Shown: positions 17,024 through 26,132 of the stretch, one piece after another
How positions within the stretch are numbered: the first letter of the stretch is position 1
Layout of the letters: each line of letters begins with the position of its first letter
NCBI GenBank assembly: GCA_050049775.1
Contig: JASFVP010000006.1
Location: 28,115 to 92,114 of the forward strand
Reading direction: 5' to 3'
Source of the DNA: JABDQZ01 sp050049775
GTDB taxonomy: Bacteria > Pseudomonadota > Gammaproteobacteria > Chromatiales > Chromatiaceae
Length of the DNA: 64,000 nucleotides
Notes under the pieces: generated by a model
What the model was told of the DNA's origin: nothing
The model's database searches: none
Seen by the model: the letters and a program-made list of their open reading frames with translations, nothing else
Made by a program: the position numbers and the translations under genes

Positions 17024-17926
17024 TCAATGGCGCCGGTTTACGATGAAATCGGCCAAACCACGAAGTGGATCGGCGCAATGGTCAAACACGGTCAGCTGCT
17101 CGAATGCGTCCTGGCGCAACAATTCTGCTTTTTCACGCGCGCCTTCGACACCGAGCAGTGAGGTGTAGGTGGGCTTGTCGTTGGCGGCGTCTTTGCCACG
17201 GGTTTTGCCGAGCACTTCGGTATCGCCCTCGACGTCAAGGATGTCGTCGTGAATCTGGAAGGCCAGGCCGATGCATTTGGCGTAATGATCGAGCCGGCGG
17301 ATGTGGTCTTCGTCGGCGTTGACCGCGGCAAAGGCGCCGAGTTTTACCGCGGCGCGGATCAGTGCGCCGGTTTTGTGGATGTGCATGAGTTCCAGCTGTA
17401 CGAGGTCGAGCTGCTGGCCGACGGCAACCAGATCCATCGCCTGGCCACCGCACATGCCACGTGAGCCACTGGCGAAGGCCAGTTGCTCCAGCATTCTGAC
17501 CTTGGTGGCAGCATCAAAATGGCCATTGTTGTCCTTGCTGATGACGTGAAAAGCCAGCGCCTGTAATGCATCGCCGGCAAGAATCGCGGTGGCATCGTCG
17601 AATTGCTTGTGGCAGGTCGGGCGGCCGCGACGCAGATCGTCATCATCCATGGCCGGCAGGTCGTCATGTACCAGCGAATAGGCATGGATCAGTTCGACGG
17701 CGCAGGCCGGGGCGTTGAGCTGGTCAATTTTGATACCCAGCGCCTGACCGGCAGCGTAGACCAGCATCGGGCGGATGCGTTTGCCCGGGCCGAGCGCGGC
17801 ATAGCGCATGGCCTGGTGCAAGCGGGTTGGGACCTTGTTTTCGTCCGGCAGGTACTCGCTCAGGGCATTTTCCACACGATGCTGGCTAAACAGCAGGAAT
17901 TCGTGGAAATTCTGGTCATAACTCAC
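17024..17926 (-). CDS. ispA: Farnesyl diphosphate synthase (polyprenyl synthetase)
   Basis: IspA condenses isopentenyl diphosphate with allylic diphosphates to geranyl and farnesyl diphosphate. Both aspartate-rich motifs are present: DDLPAMDDDDLRRGRPT near residue 90 and DDILDVEGDTEVLGKT near 230. GPGKRIRPML near residue 46 binds diphosphate. Length (300) is normal. It overlaps xseB by 11 bases, the classic xseB-ispA order. The usual next gene dxs is absent; folE2 follows after 110 bases instead. Confidence 0.95.
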   Translation of the reverse strand: MSYDQNFHEFLLFSQHRVENALSEYLPDENKVPTRLHQAMRYAALGPGKRIRPMLVYAAGQALGIKIDQLNAPACAVELIHAYSLVHDDLPAMDDDDLRRGRPTCHKQFDDATAILAGDALQALAFHVISKDNNGHFDAATKVRMLEQLAFASGSRGMCGGQAMDLVAVGQQLDLVQLELMHIHKTGALIRAAVKLGAFAAVNADEDHIRRLDHYAKCIGLAFQIHDDILDVEGDTEVLGKTRGKDAANDKPTYTSLLGVEGAREKAELLRQDAFEQLTVFDHCADPLRGLADFIVNRRH

Positions 17927-18161
17927 GGTTGAATGGCTCCAGTTCGGCGTTCTCGCTGTCGCCCGACAGCATTTCGACTTTTTGCTCGGCGCGTTTCAAC
18001 GCTTCCTGACAAATACGCGTGAGGCGTATGCCCTGTTCAAAAGCCGCCAGAGACTGCTCCAGCGTCAATTCATCGTGTTCCATTGACTCGACCAGGCTTT
18101 CGAGTCGTTGTAATGCGGATTCGAAATCGGGGGTGTCTTTGTCGTTGTTCTTTTTTGCCAC
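17916..18161 (-). CDS. xseB: Exodeoxyribonuclease VII small subunit
   Basis: XseB is the small subunit of exonuclease VII, which degrades single-stranded DNA with XseA. The 81-residue protein has the family core DFESALQRLESLVESMEHDELTL (about residues 12-34) followed by EQSLAAFEQGIRLTRICQEAL, forming the usual helical hairpin. The start is GTG, since the family N terminus MAKK fits there and no ATG is close by. It shares a divergent promoter region with the CNP1-like gene. Confidence 0.94.
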   Translation of the reverse strand: MAKKNNDKDTPDFESALQRLESLVESMEHDELTLEQSLAAFEQGIRLTRICQEALKRAEQKVEMLSGDSENAELEPFNREL

Positions 18162-18263
18162 AGTGCTCTGCCATCAATGATACTTAGCTAAAATTACATT
18201 GCCGGCCTGATACGGTCAAATCCCGTTTTGACTCAGACGCAGTGCAGGTTAGAATCGCTTCTC

Positions 18264-18875
18264 ATGAAAATAACACGATTATGGCTTCTTGCCGTTACGC
18301 TCAGTATTTTATCTGGCGTATATCAAAATACATCGCATGCATCGAAGTATGACAAGACTGACCCGTACAGCGATTTTACTCCGGAGTCAGACAAGGATGA
18401 ATTCAATTATGATGACAGTGGCGATGTGCCCTGGAAAGAGCAGCAGGATGAGATTCCGGCGCCGCCGACAGATGAGCAATTGACCGAGGTTGATATCGAT
18501 CACCCACCTGTCGGTTTTAAAGTCTATGTTTCGCGTGATTCGGTCAGTGTCGGTGAGAAAGATGCCGTTATACGCTACTGGCTGGTATTGAAAGCGGGTA
18601 AAAGTCGCAATGCCATGTACGAAGGTGTTCGCTGTGACACCATCGAGTACAAAACCTACGCTTATGAAAACCGCTGGAAAAAAGGCAAGGTCAACAAGGT
18701 AAATGCTCCCCAGTGGATAGCCATCAGTGGTGAAGACCAAAATCGCTACCGTATTGAACTTTTCAAATACTATTTTTGTGCCGGGAAGTTGCCAAGAGCT
18801 GTGGCTGATATTCGCCAGAGCCTGATAGGCAGTTATAGCGAGCGCAATGCCTACGATGAGTTGATCAATCAATGA
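18264..18875 (+). CDS. CNP1-like family exported protein
   Basis: The 203-residue product resembles the CNP1-like family (found in beta- and gammaproteobacteria, function unknown). A signal sequence is at residues 1-25 (MKITRLWLLAVTLSILSG...), then a strongly acidic linker (DSGDVPWKEQQDEIPAPPT), then a domain with conserved VRYWLVLKAGKS and EGVRCDTIEYKTYAY; the Cys in the latter and another in YYFCAGKLP could form a disulphide. The ATG at 18264 gives the signal peptide directly, unlike the longer upstream frame. Its stop overlaps the parE start by four bases. Confidence 0.75.
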   Translation: MKITRLWLLAVTLSILSGVYQNTSHASKYDKTDPYSDFTPESDKDEFNYDDSGDVPWKEQQDEIPAPPTDEQLTEVDIDHPPVGFKVYVSRDSVSVGEKDAVIRYWLVLKAGKSRNAMYEGVRCDTIEYKTYAYENRWKKGKVNKVNAPQWIAISGEDQNRYRIELFKYYFCAGKLPRAVADIRQSLIGSYSERNAYDELINQ

Positions 18876-20755
18876 GTGCATATAACGCGTCTGCCATTGA
18901 GGTACTCAGTGGCCTCGAACCGGTACGCAAACGCCCCGGCATGTACACTGATACCAGCCGGCCGAATCACCTGGCGCAGGAAGTCATCGATAACAGTGTC
19001 GATGAGGCCATCGCCGGACACGCCAAAACCATCGAAGTGACGCTTTATAAGGACGGTTCACTGGAAGTAGCGGACGATGGCCGCGGCATGCCGGTGGATA
19101 TTCATCCCGAACAAGGCATTCCGGGGGTCGAGGTCATCCTCACCAAGCTGCATGCCGGCGGCAAGTTTTCCAACAAGAACTACCAGTTTTCCGGTGGCCT
19201 GCATGGTGTCGGTGTTTCGGTGGTGAATGCGCTGTCACGCCACATGGAAATCTGGGTCAAGCGTGAAGGCCAGGAATTCAATATTGCGTTTGCCAATGGC
19301 GACAAGGTTTCCGATCTCGAAGCCATTGGCAAGGTGGGCCGCAGCAATACCGGCACCCGCATTCGCTTCTGGCCGGATGCACAGTTTTTTGATTCGCCGC
19401 GTTTTTCGGTACGCCAGTTGCTGCATGTATTGCGCGCCAAGGCGGTACTGTGCCCTGGCCTATTGGTACGTTTTGTCGAAGAAGCATCCGGAGATACGCA
19501 CGAATGGCAGTATCAGGATGGCCTCAAGGACTATCTGCTGGATGCCTTGCAAGGCAACAGCCTGCTGCCCGAAGAGCCTTTCATCGGCGAGATGTCGGCC
19601 GAACACGAAGCCGCCAGCTGGGCGGTGGCCTGGTTGCCGGAAGGCGGCGAAAGCATCAATGAAAGTTACGTCAACCTGATTCCGACCGCGCAGGGCGGTA
19701 CACACGTCAACGGTTTGCGCACCGGTCTGACCGACGCGGTGCGTGAGTTTTGCGAGTTCCGCAACCTGTTGCCGCGTGGTGTCAAGCTGACGCCAGACGA
19801 TGTCTGGAATAATGTGGCTTATATCTTGTCGGTCAAACTGGTCGACCCGCAGTTTTCCGGCCAGACCAAGGAGCGCCTGTCATCGCGTGAATGTGCCGCG
19901 TTTGTCTCCGGTATCGTCAAGGACTCGTTTGGCCTGTGGCTGAACCAGCACACGGATATCGGTGAGAAAATCGCCGAACTGGCGATCAGCTCGGCACAAA
20001 ATCGTTTGCGTGCCGGGCGCAAGGTGCAGCGCAAGAAAGTCACCCAGGGTCCGGCCTTGCCGGGCAAACTGTCGGACTGCGCCAGTGTTGATCCCAGCCG
20101 TTCGGAATTGTTTCTGGTCGAAGGCGACTCGGCGGGCGGTTCGGCCAAACAGGCGCGCGACCGTGAATTTCAGGCCATTATGCCGCTGCGTGGCAAGATT
20201 CTGAATTCCTGGGAAGTCGACTCGCTCGACGTGGTCGCCTCGCAGGAAGTACACGATATCTCAGTTGCTATCGGCGTCGAGCCGGGCAGTGATGACCTGT
20301 CCAAACTGCGCTTTGGCAAAATCTGTATTCTTGCCGACGCCGATTCGGATGGTGCGCACATTGCCACCTTGTTGTGCGCACTGTTTGTACGGCATTTTCG
20401 CAAGCTGGTGACCGAAGGTCATGTCTATGTAGCCATGCCGCCGTTGTTTCGCATCGATGTCGGCAAGCAGGTGTTTTACGCACTGGATGAGGCTGAGAAG
20501 CAAGGCACACTGGATCGTATCAAGGCGGAGAAGATCCGCGGCAAGGTCAGCATCCAGCGCTTCAAGGGGCTTGGTGAAATGAACCCGAAGCAGCTGCGTG
20601 AGACCACCATCGACCCGGACACTCGTCGACTGGTGCAGCTGACGGTCGATCCGGGTGACGACACCAACAGCGTGCTGGACATGCTGCTGGCGAAAAAGCG
20701 TGCCGCCGATCGCAAGGCCTGGTTGCAGCAAAAAGGTGATCTGGCCGAAGTCTGA
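18872..20755 (+). CDS. parE: DNA topoisomerase IV subunit B
   Basis: ParE provides the ATPase of topoisomerase IV, which decatenates daughter chromosomes. The 627-residue protein has GHKL ATPase motifs (EVIDNSVDEAIAGH near residue 35, DDGRGMPVDIHPEQGI near 69, GGLHGVGVSVVNALS near 109) and the toprim block ELFLVEGDSAGGSAKQARDR near residue 411 and ILADADSDGAHIATL near 488. It lacks the GyrB-specific long insertion, and pairs with parC about 3 kb downstream. Confidence 0.97.
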   Translation: MSAYNASAIEVLSGLEPVRKRPGMYTDTSRPNHLAQEVIDNSVDEAIAGHAKTIEVTLYKDGSLEVADDGRGMPVDIHPEQGIPGVEVILTKLHAGGKFSNKNYQFSGGLHGVGVSVVNALSRHMEIWVKREGQEFNIAFANGDKVSDLEAIGKVGRSNTGTRIRFWPDAQFFDSPRFSVRQLLHVLRAKAVLCPGLLVRFVEEASGDTHEWQYQDGLKDYLLDALQGNSLLPEEPFIGEMSAEHEAASWAVAWLPEGGESINESYVNLIPTAQGGTHVNGLRTGLTDAVREFCEFRNLLPRGVKLTPDDVWNNVAYILSVKLVDPQFSGQTKERLSSRECAAFVSGIVKDSFGLWLNQHTDIGEKIAELAISSAQNRLRAGRKVQRKKVTQGPALPGKLSDCASVDPSRSELFLVEGDSAGGSAKQARDREFQAIMPLRGKILNSWEVDSLDVVASQEVHDISVAIGVEPGSDDLSKLRFGKICILADADSDGAHIATLLCALFVRHFRKLVTEGHVYVAMPPLFRIDVGKQVFYALDEAEKQGTLDRIKAEKIRGKVSIQRFKGLGEMNPKQLRETTIDPDTRRLVQLTVDPGDDTNSVLDMLLAKKRAADRKAWLQQKGDLAEV

Positions 20756-20775
20756 TTACGGCTGGCTTCCTTTTG

Positions 20776-22083
20776 ATGATGTCGGAGAGCGATCAAGCCC
20801 AAATACCGGATTGGCTGCAATTCGACCGCGACCATGTCTGGCACCCCTACAGTTCGATGGCCGATGCCAACCGCAGCTTTCCGGTGGTGTCGACCGCAGG
20901 CGTGCGCCTGCAACTGGCCGATGGCCGACAGCTGATCGACGGCATGTCATCCTGGTGGTGCGCCATTCACGGTTACAACCATCCGGTCCTGAATGCCGCC
21001 ATTACCGGGCAACTTGGCGACATGGCACACGTCATGTTCGGTGGCCTCACGCATGAACCGGCGGCCAGGCTGGCGGCCAAGCTGGTAGAGCTGACGCCCG
21101 AGCCACTGCAAAGCGTTTTTTTCAGCGATTCGGGCTCGGTCGCCGTCGAAGTTGCTCTGAAAATGGCGATCCAGTATTGGCACAGCCAACAGCAACCGAA
21201 CAAACAGCATTTCCTCAGCATTCGCGGCGGTTACCACGGCGACACCTTTGCCGCCATGTCGGTCTGCGATCCGGTGACCGGCATGCACAGTCTGTTTGCA
21301 CAATCATTGGCAAAACAATATTTCGCGGAACGGCCGACTGCACGTTTTGGCGAATCGGATGTAAGTGCGGATATTGCCAGCATGGAGCAACTACTGGGGC
21401 AGCATCACAACGAGATTGCCGCCGTAATCCTCGAGCCGATTGTGCAGGGCGCCGGTGGCATGTGGTTTTATTCGGCCGACTATCTGCGTACTGTCCGACA
21501 ACTGTGTGATCGTTTTGACGTGTTGTTGATCGCTGATGAAATCGCCACAGGCTTTGGCCGTACTGGCAAGCTGTTTGCCTGTGAGCACGCCGGCATCGCG
21601 CCGGATATTATGTGCCTGGGCAAGGCATTGACCGGTGGCTACCTGACGCTGGCAGCGACCTTGACAACCACCGAGATCGGCCACGCGATCAGCGCTGCAC
21701 CGCCGGGTGTGTTCATGCACGGCCCGACATTCATGGCCAACCCATTGGCTTGCGCGGTCGCCAATGCCAGTCTGGACCTGCTGCTGCAATCTGATTGGTC
21801 GCAGGTGGTACGACGCATTGAATTGCAATTAAAACAGGGTTTGTCTCCGTGCGAGCAAATGCCGCAGGTGCAGGATGTACGTGTGCTTGGCGCGATCGGC
21901 GTGGTGGAGCTGAAACAGCCGGTCAACATGGCTCAAGTCCAGCCACTGTTCGTCGATAAGGGGGTGTGGGTGAGACCGTTTGGCCGGCTGATGTACCTGA
22001 TGCCGCCGTTTATTATTTCCGATGGTGAATTGTCTGAGCTGACCAGCGCCGTCTGTGAAATTGTCGACACTCTGGTGCCGTGA
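20776..22083 (+). CDS. bioA: Adenosylmethionine-8-amino-7-oxononanoate aminotransferase
   Basis: BioA uses S-adenosylmethionine to aminate KAPA to DAPA in biotin synthesis. The protein has WHPYSSM at the N terminus, GMSSWWCAIHGYNHP near residue 57, FSDSGSVAVEVALKM near 117, the Asp of LIADEIATGFGRTG and PLP-lysine motif CLGKALTGGYLTL near 280, and HGPTFMANPLAC, all BioA hallmarks. Two adjacent ATG codons (20776, 20779) are possible starts; neither has a strong Shine-Dalgarno. Other bio genes are not in the window. Confidence 0.95.
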   Translation: MMSESDQAQIPDWLQFDRDHVWHPYSSMADANRSFPVVSTAGVRLQLADGRQLIDGMSSWWCAIHGYNHPVLNAAITGQLGDMAHVMFGGLTHEPAARLAAKLVELTPEPLQSVFFSDSGSVAVEVALKMAIQYWHSQQQPNKQHFLSIRGGYHGDTFAAMSVCDPVTGMHSLFAQSLAKQYFAERPTARFGESDVSADIASMEQLLGQHHNEIAAVILEPIVQGAGGMWFYSADYLRTVRQLCDRFDVLLIADEIATGFGRTGKLFACEHAGIAPDIMCLGKALTGGYLTLAATLTTTEIGHAISAAPPGVFMHGPTFMANPLACAVANASLDLLLQSDWSQVVRRIELQLKQGLSPCEQMPQVQDVRVLGAIGVVELKQPVNMAQVQPLFVDKGVWVRPFGRLMYLMPPFIISDGELSELTSAVCEIVDTLVP

Positions 22084-22143
22084 AATTCTTTGTCCGGGCG
22101 GTTATGATTGGTTCCATCGATTCAAACTGAGAAGTCCAGATCC

Positions 22144-23199
22144 ATGCAAACAATGGCGCAAATTTCGTTTTTATTGATCGCTGTTTTGCTGTGGCCAGCT
22201 ACGAGCGTGGCTGCGCCGGACGGTAAGCAATTGTATGAAAAGCATTGCGATGCTTGCCACCAGTCGCACGGTGAAGGCGGCATCGGCCTGCCTTTGTCGC
22301 CGATTAAGCTCGCTAATGTCTCCGACGATTATTTGTACAAGACCATTCGACTGGGACGTCCCGGCCGCATCATGCCGTCCTACCAGGGCTTGAGCGATGC
22401 CCAGGTACATGCTTTGGTGGCTTACTTGCGCAGCTGGTCGGGCAATCCGGGTATGGAGTTTTCCGATGAGCGCATTGTCGGGGACCCGGTCAACGGTGAA
22501 AAGCATTACAAAAAACGTTGCTCCAAATGCCATGCCGATGACGGTTCCGGCGAAGGCAAGGGCACCGGTGTGACCAAGTCGCGTGAGCGGCGTTTCATGG
22601 TAATGCCGGCGGCGATCAATAACCGGGGTTACCTCGAGTCCGCTTCGGATCACCTGATACGCAACATCATTATTGCCGATCGGGAAGACTCCAAGATGCC
22701 ATCGATGCGCAGCAAACTGTCCGACCAGGAAATCAATGACGTGGTCGCTTATGTGCGCGCCATGCAGGACACAGCGGCGCAGCCCGAGGCTGAAGAGGAA
22801 GCGGAGGACATCCAGCTTTCCTATGTGGTCGAGTCACCCAACGATTTTGAAACCACAGTCAATGCCGTGCGCCAGGCGCTGACCGGTTCCAATTTTCGTA
22901 TTTTTGCCGACCGTTACCTGGAGCAGGGCCTGATTGATGAGTTCAGCCACAATACGCGCCAGCTGAGCCTGCGTTTCTGCAACTTCAACGAACTGTACAA
23001 CATGCTTAACATCGAGCCGCGTCTCGGCGTGGTGTTGCCTTGTCGCATCACCGTCATGGAGCGGGAGTCCGGCGAAGTAATCCTGGTGGCGCCCAACATG
23101 AAAGAGATGGCCAACTGGTTCAACAACGATGAACTCGAGGCGTTGGCAAAGAGCATGAATGACACCATTCAGGCCGTACTGGAAGAGGCGACGTTTTGA
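22144..23199 (+). CDS. Periplasmic dihaem cytochrome c fused to a DUF302 domain
   Basis: The 351-residue product has a signal peptide (to about residue 24), a first cytochrome c domain with haem motif CDACH at 35-39 and a candidate Met ligand in RIMPSY, and a second with CSKCH at 126-130. A DUF302 domain (about 228-345) follows an acidic linker of Glu and Ala. DUF302 is a small alpha/beta fold of unknown function. This three-part fusion is unusual. The start at 22144 gives the signal peptide; an upstream frame does not. Its stop overlaps the next gene's TTG start, so the two likely form one unit. Confidence 0.85.
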   Translation: MQTMAQISFLLIAVLLWPATSVAAPDGKQLYEKHCDACHQSHGEGGIGLPLSPIKLANVSDDYLYKTIRLGRPGRIMPSYQGLSDAQVHALVAYLRSWSGNPGMEFSDERIVGDPVNGEKHYKKRCSKCHADDGSGEGKGTGVTKSRERRFMVMPAAINNRGYLESASDHLIRNIIIADREDSKMPSMRSKLSDQEINDVVAYVRAMQDTAAQPEAEEEAEDIQLSYVVESPNDFETTVNAVRQALTGSNFRIFADRYLEQGLIDEFSHNTRQLSLRFCNFNELYNMLNIEPRLGVVLPCRITVMERESGEVILVAPNMKEMANWFNNDELEALAKSMNDTIQAVLEEATF

Positions 23200-23696
23200 A
23201 CAGAATCAGAAACAGTTTGCTCGCATTGTTGCTGCTGCTCAGTTCAGTGACACAGGCAGAAAATACCTTGATGGTGCGCACCGGCCTGACCTTTGACTTC
23301 GCCATGGATGCGCTGCAGACATTGCTCCAGGAATACGGTTACAAGGTGGCGCATGTGCAACGCTGTGATGGCGGCTTGAGTGACTTCGGCTACAAGACCG
23401 ATTTTTACCGTGTGGTGTTTTTCGGCAAAATCGAGGAAGTGCGCAAGCTCAGCGCCGAATATCCGGAGATAGTGCCTTATCTGCCATTGAAAATCTTGCT
23501 GTTTGCCGAAGATAAGGAGACGGTTCTGGTGGCGCTTGATCCGGACGCGCTGGCTCGATATTTCCAGAAAAATCACCTGCAGGTCCAGCTGCGGCGCTGG
23601 CACAATGATATCAATTCGATTTTCACCGAAATGCGCCAGCAGAAAATGCCCGCTGGCTATGTCGCACCTGCAGCAGAACAACAGGCCACACATTGA
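23196..23696 (+). CDS. Exported DUF302-family protein
   Basis: The 166-residue protein has a signal peptide (NRIRNSLLALLLLLSSVTQA) and then a stand-alone DUF302-like domain at about residues 22-125 (LMVRTGLTFDFAMDALQTLL, VQRCDGGLSDFGYKT, VVFFGKIEEVRKL). A short Ala/Gln-rich tail follows. The TTG start overlaps the cytochrome gene's stop. Because the upstream cytochrome also carries a DUF302 domain, the pair probably act together in the periplasm. Function unknown. Confidence 0.75.
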   Translation: MNRIRNSLLALLLLLSSVTQAENTLMVRTGLTFDFAMDALQTLLQEYGYKVAHVQRCDGGLSDFGYKTDFYRVVFFGKIEEVRKLSAEYPEIVPYLPLKILLFAEDKETVLVALDPDALARYFQKNHLQVQLRRWHNDINSIFTEMRQQKMPAGYVAPAAEQQATH

Positions 23697-23854
23697 TATT
23701 TTCAGGCACACTGTTGCCTGCCGTACGTTGGTAAAATCCAGGCTTTCAGCTGCCACTGAAATTGCCAATCTGCAATAAAAATCCGCCTTTTCCTGCGCAA
23801 TCCCGTCAGCAGAATTGTGTAGAATAGGATTTTTCCAGACAAACAAGAACATTC

Positions 23855-26104
23855 ATGGATTCAACACAATACAGTTCCGAAGGCATTGAGCGACTGCCGC
23901 TCAAACAGTTCACCGAAAAGGCCTATCTCGATTATTCGATGTACGTGATTCTGGACCGCGCCCTGCCATTCATCGGCGACGGCCTGAAGCCGGTACAGCG
24001 GCGCATTGTCTATGCGATGTCGGAGCTGGGCCTGAACGCCAATGCCAAGTTCAAGAAATCGGCGCGTACCGTCGGTGATGTGCTCGGCAAGTTCCATCCG
24101 CACGGTGACTCTGCCTGTTACGAAGCCATGGTGCTGATGGCGCAAAGTTTTTCCTATCGTTACCCGCTGATTGATGGCCAGGGTAACTGGGGCTCGCCGG
24201 ACGACCCCAAGTCGTTCGCGGCGATGCGTTACACCGAAGCCAAGCTCACCCCGTATGCGCAGGTACTGCTCAAGGAACTCGGCCAGGGCACGGTGGAGTG
24301 GGGTAACAATTTCGACGGCACACTCAAAGAGCCCATGATGTTACCGGCGCGCCTGCCGAATCTGCTGCTCAATGGCGTGTCCGGCATTGCTGTCGGTATG
24401 GCGACCGACATCCAGCCGCATAATTTGCGTGAAGTGGTATCCGCCTGTATTCGCCTGATTGACGAACCGAAAGCCACGGTCAGGGACCTGTGTGAGCATG
24501 TCAAGGGACCGGATTTTCCTAACGAAGCGGAAATCATTACCCCGGGGGATGAACTGCAGAAAATCTACGCAACCGGCAACGGCAGCATTCGCCAGCGCGC
24601 GCGCTATGAAAAGGAACACGGGGATATCATCGTGACCGCGTTGCCGCATCAGGTGTCCGGTGCCAAGGTGCTCGAGCAGATCGCCGCACAGATGCGCGCC
24701 AAGAAGCTGCCCTGGCTGGAAGACCTGCGTGATGAGTCCGATCATGAAAACCCGACACGCCTGGTGCTGGTGCCGCGTTCCAATCGTGTCGATGTCGAGC
24801 GCATGATGTTGCATCTGTTCGCCACCACCGACCTGGAACGCTCCTATCGCGCCAACTGGAACGTCATCGGCCTGGACGGTCGGCCAGCAGTGAAAAACCT
24901 GCGCGATATGCTGAAGGAATGGCTCGATTTCCGTTTTGAAACGGTCAAACGGCGCTTGCAGCATCGTCTTGGCAAGGTGCTCGACCGTCTGCATTTACTC
25001 GACGGCCTTTTGATTGCCTTTCTCAATATCGATGAGGTGATCCGCATCATCCGCAGCGAGGACGAACCCAAGCCGGTCTTGATGCAGCGTTTTGCTCTGA
25101 CGGAAGTGCAGGCCGATTATGTGCTGGACACCAAGTTGCGCCAACTGGCGCGGCTGGAGGAAATCAAGATTCGTGAGGAGCAGCAGGAATTACAAGAAGA
25201 GCGTGACTGGCTCGAAAAAACCCTGAATTCCAGCCAGCGCATGAAAACGCTGATCAAGAAAGAACTCAAGGCTGACGCCGACGAGTTTGGCGATGAACGC
25301 CGCTCGCCGATCATTGAGCGCAGCACCGCCGAAGCCCTGGATGAAACCGAACTGGTGCCGAGCGAAGCTCTGACCGTAGTGCTGTCGGAACGTGGCTGGG
25401 TGCGTGCGGCCAAGGGGCACGATGTCGACCCGGCGGCGCTGAGCTACAAGGCCGGCGATGGATTTCTGGATGCCGCAGCGGCGCGTTCCAATCAGCAGGT
25501 GGTGTTCTTCGACTCGATGGGCCGCAGCTATTCATTACAGGCGCACTCATTGCCTTCGGCTCGCGGCCAGGGTGAACCACTCACCGGTCGTTTGACTCCG
25601 GGCAATGCGCGTTTTGTCGCCACCCTGGGTGGCGATCCTGAACAATGGTATCTGGTGGCATCGGATGCGGGTTACGGTTTTCAGATTCAGCTCAAGGACC
25701 TGTTCGCCAACAAAAAAGCGGGTAAAAGCCTGCTCAGCTTGCCCAAAGGCGCCGAAGTGCTCAAACCGGCGCGAATCTTTGATCAGGACACGGATCAAGT
25801 AATCGCGATTTCCAATGAAGGCCGCCTGCTGCAATTTGCCTTGAGCGAATTACCGGCGTTGAGTCGCGGCAAGGGCAACAAAATCATTTCGATTCCTGGC
25901 AAGCGAGTGGAAAGTCGTGAGGAATTTGTCGTGGCAGTTGCCGTGGTGCCGCAAGGTGGCAGTCTGACGATTTATTCCGGCAAACGTCACATGACATTGA
26001 AAGCTGCCGATCTGGCACATTTCAGTGGTGAACGTGGCCGTCGCGGCAGCAAATTGCCACGTGGTTTCCAACGGGTAGAGGCCGTTTCTGTCGAACAGGT
26101 GTGA
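23855..26104 (+). CDS. parC: DNA topoisomerase IV subunit A
   Basis: ParC is the cleavage-religation subunit of topoisomerase IV, partner of ParE. The 749-residue protein has the winged-helix block GKFHPHGDSACYEAM with quinolone-region Ser86 and Glu90, and the catalytic Tyr126 in AAMRYTEAKL. The C-terminal beta-pinwheel is shorter than in GyrA and lacks a GyrA box. The quinolone-region residues look wild-type. The preceding 158 bases hold no gene; a TAGAAT -10-like hexamer lies at 23820 with no matching -35. Confidence 0.97.
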   Translation: MDSTQYSSEGIERLPLKQFTEKAYLDYSMYVILDRALPFIGDGLKPVQRRIVYAMSELGLNANAKFKKSARTVGDVLGKFHPHGDSACYEAMVLMAQSFSYRYPLIDGQGNWGSPDDPKSFAAMRYTEAKLTPYAQVLLKELGQGTVEWGNNFDGTLKEPMMLPARLPNLLLNGVSGIAVGMATDIQPHNLREVVSACIRLIDEPKATVRDLCEHVKGPDFPNEAEIITPGDELQKIYATGNGSIRQRARYEKEHGDIIVTALPHQVSGAKVLEQIAAQMRAKKLPWLEDLRDESDHENPTRLVLVPRSNRVDVERMMLHLFATTDLERSYRANWNVIGLDGRPAVKNLRDMLKEWLDFRFETVKRRLQHRLGKVLDRLHLLDGLLIAFLNIDEVIRIIRSEDEPKPVLMQRFALTEVQADYVLDTKLRQLARLEEIKIREEQQELQEERDWLEKTLNSSQRMKTLIKKELKADADEFGDERRSPIIERSTAEALDETELVPSEALTVVLSERGWVRAAKGHDVDPAALSYKAGDGFLDAAAARSNQQVVFFDSMGRSYSLQAHSLPSARGQGEPLTGRLTPGNARFVATLGGDPEQWYLVASDAGYGFQIQLKDLFANKKAGKSLLSLPKGAEVLKPARIFDQDTDQVIAISNEGRLLQFALSELPALSRGKGNKIISIPGKRVESREEFVVAVAVVPQGGSLTIYSGKRHMTLKAADLAHFSGERGRRGSKLPRGFQRVEAVSVEQV

Positions 26105-26132
26105 TGACGCCTTCAGCAGTAGAGAGGTAGTT

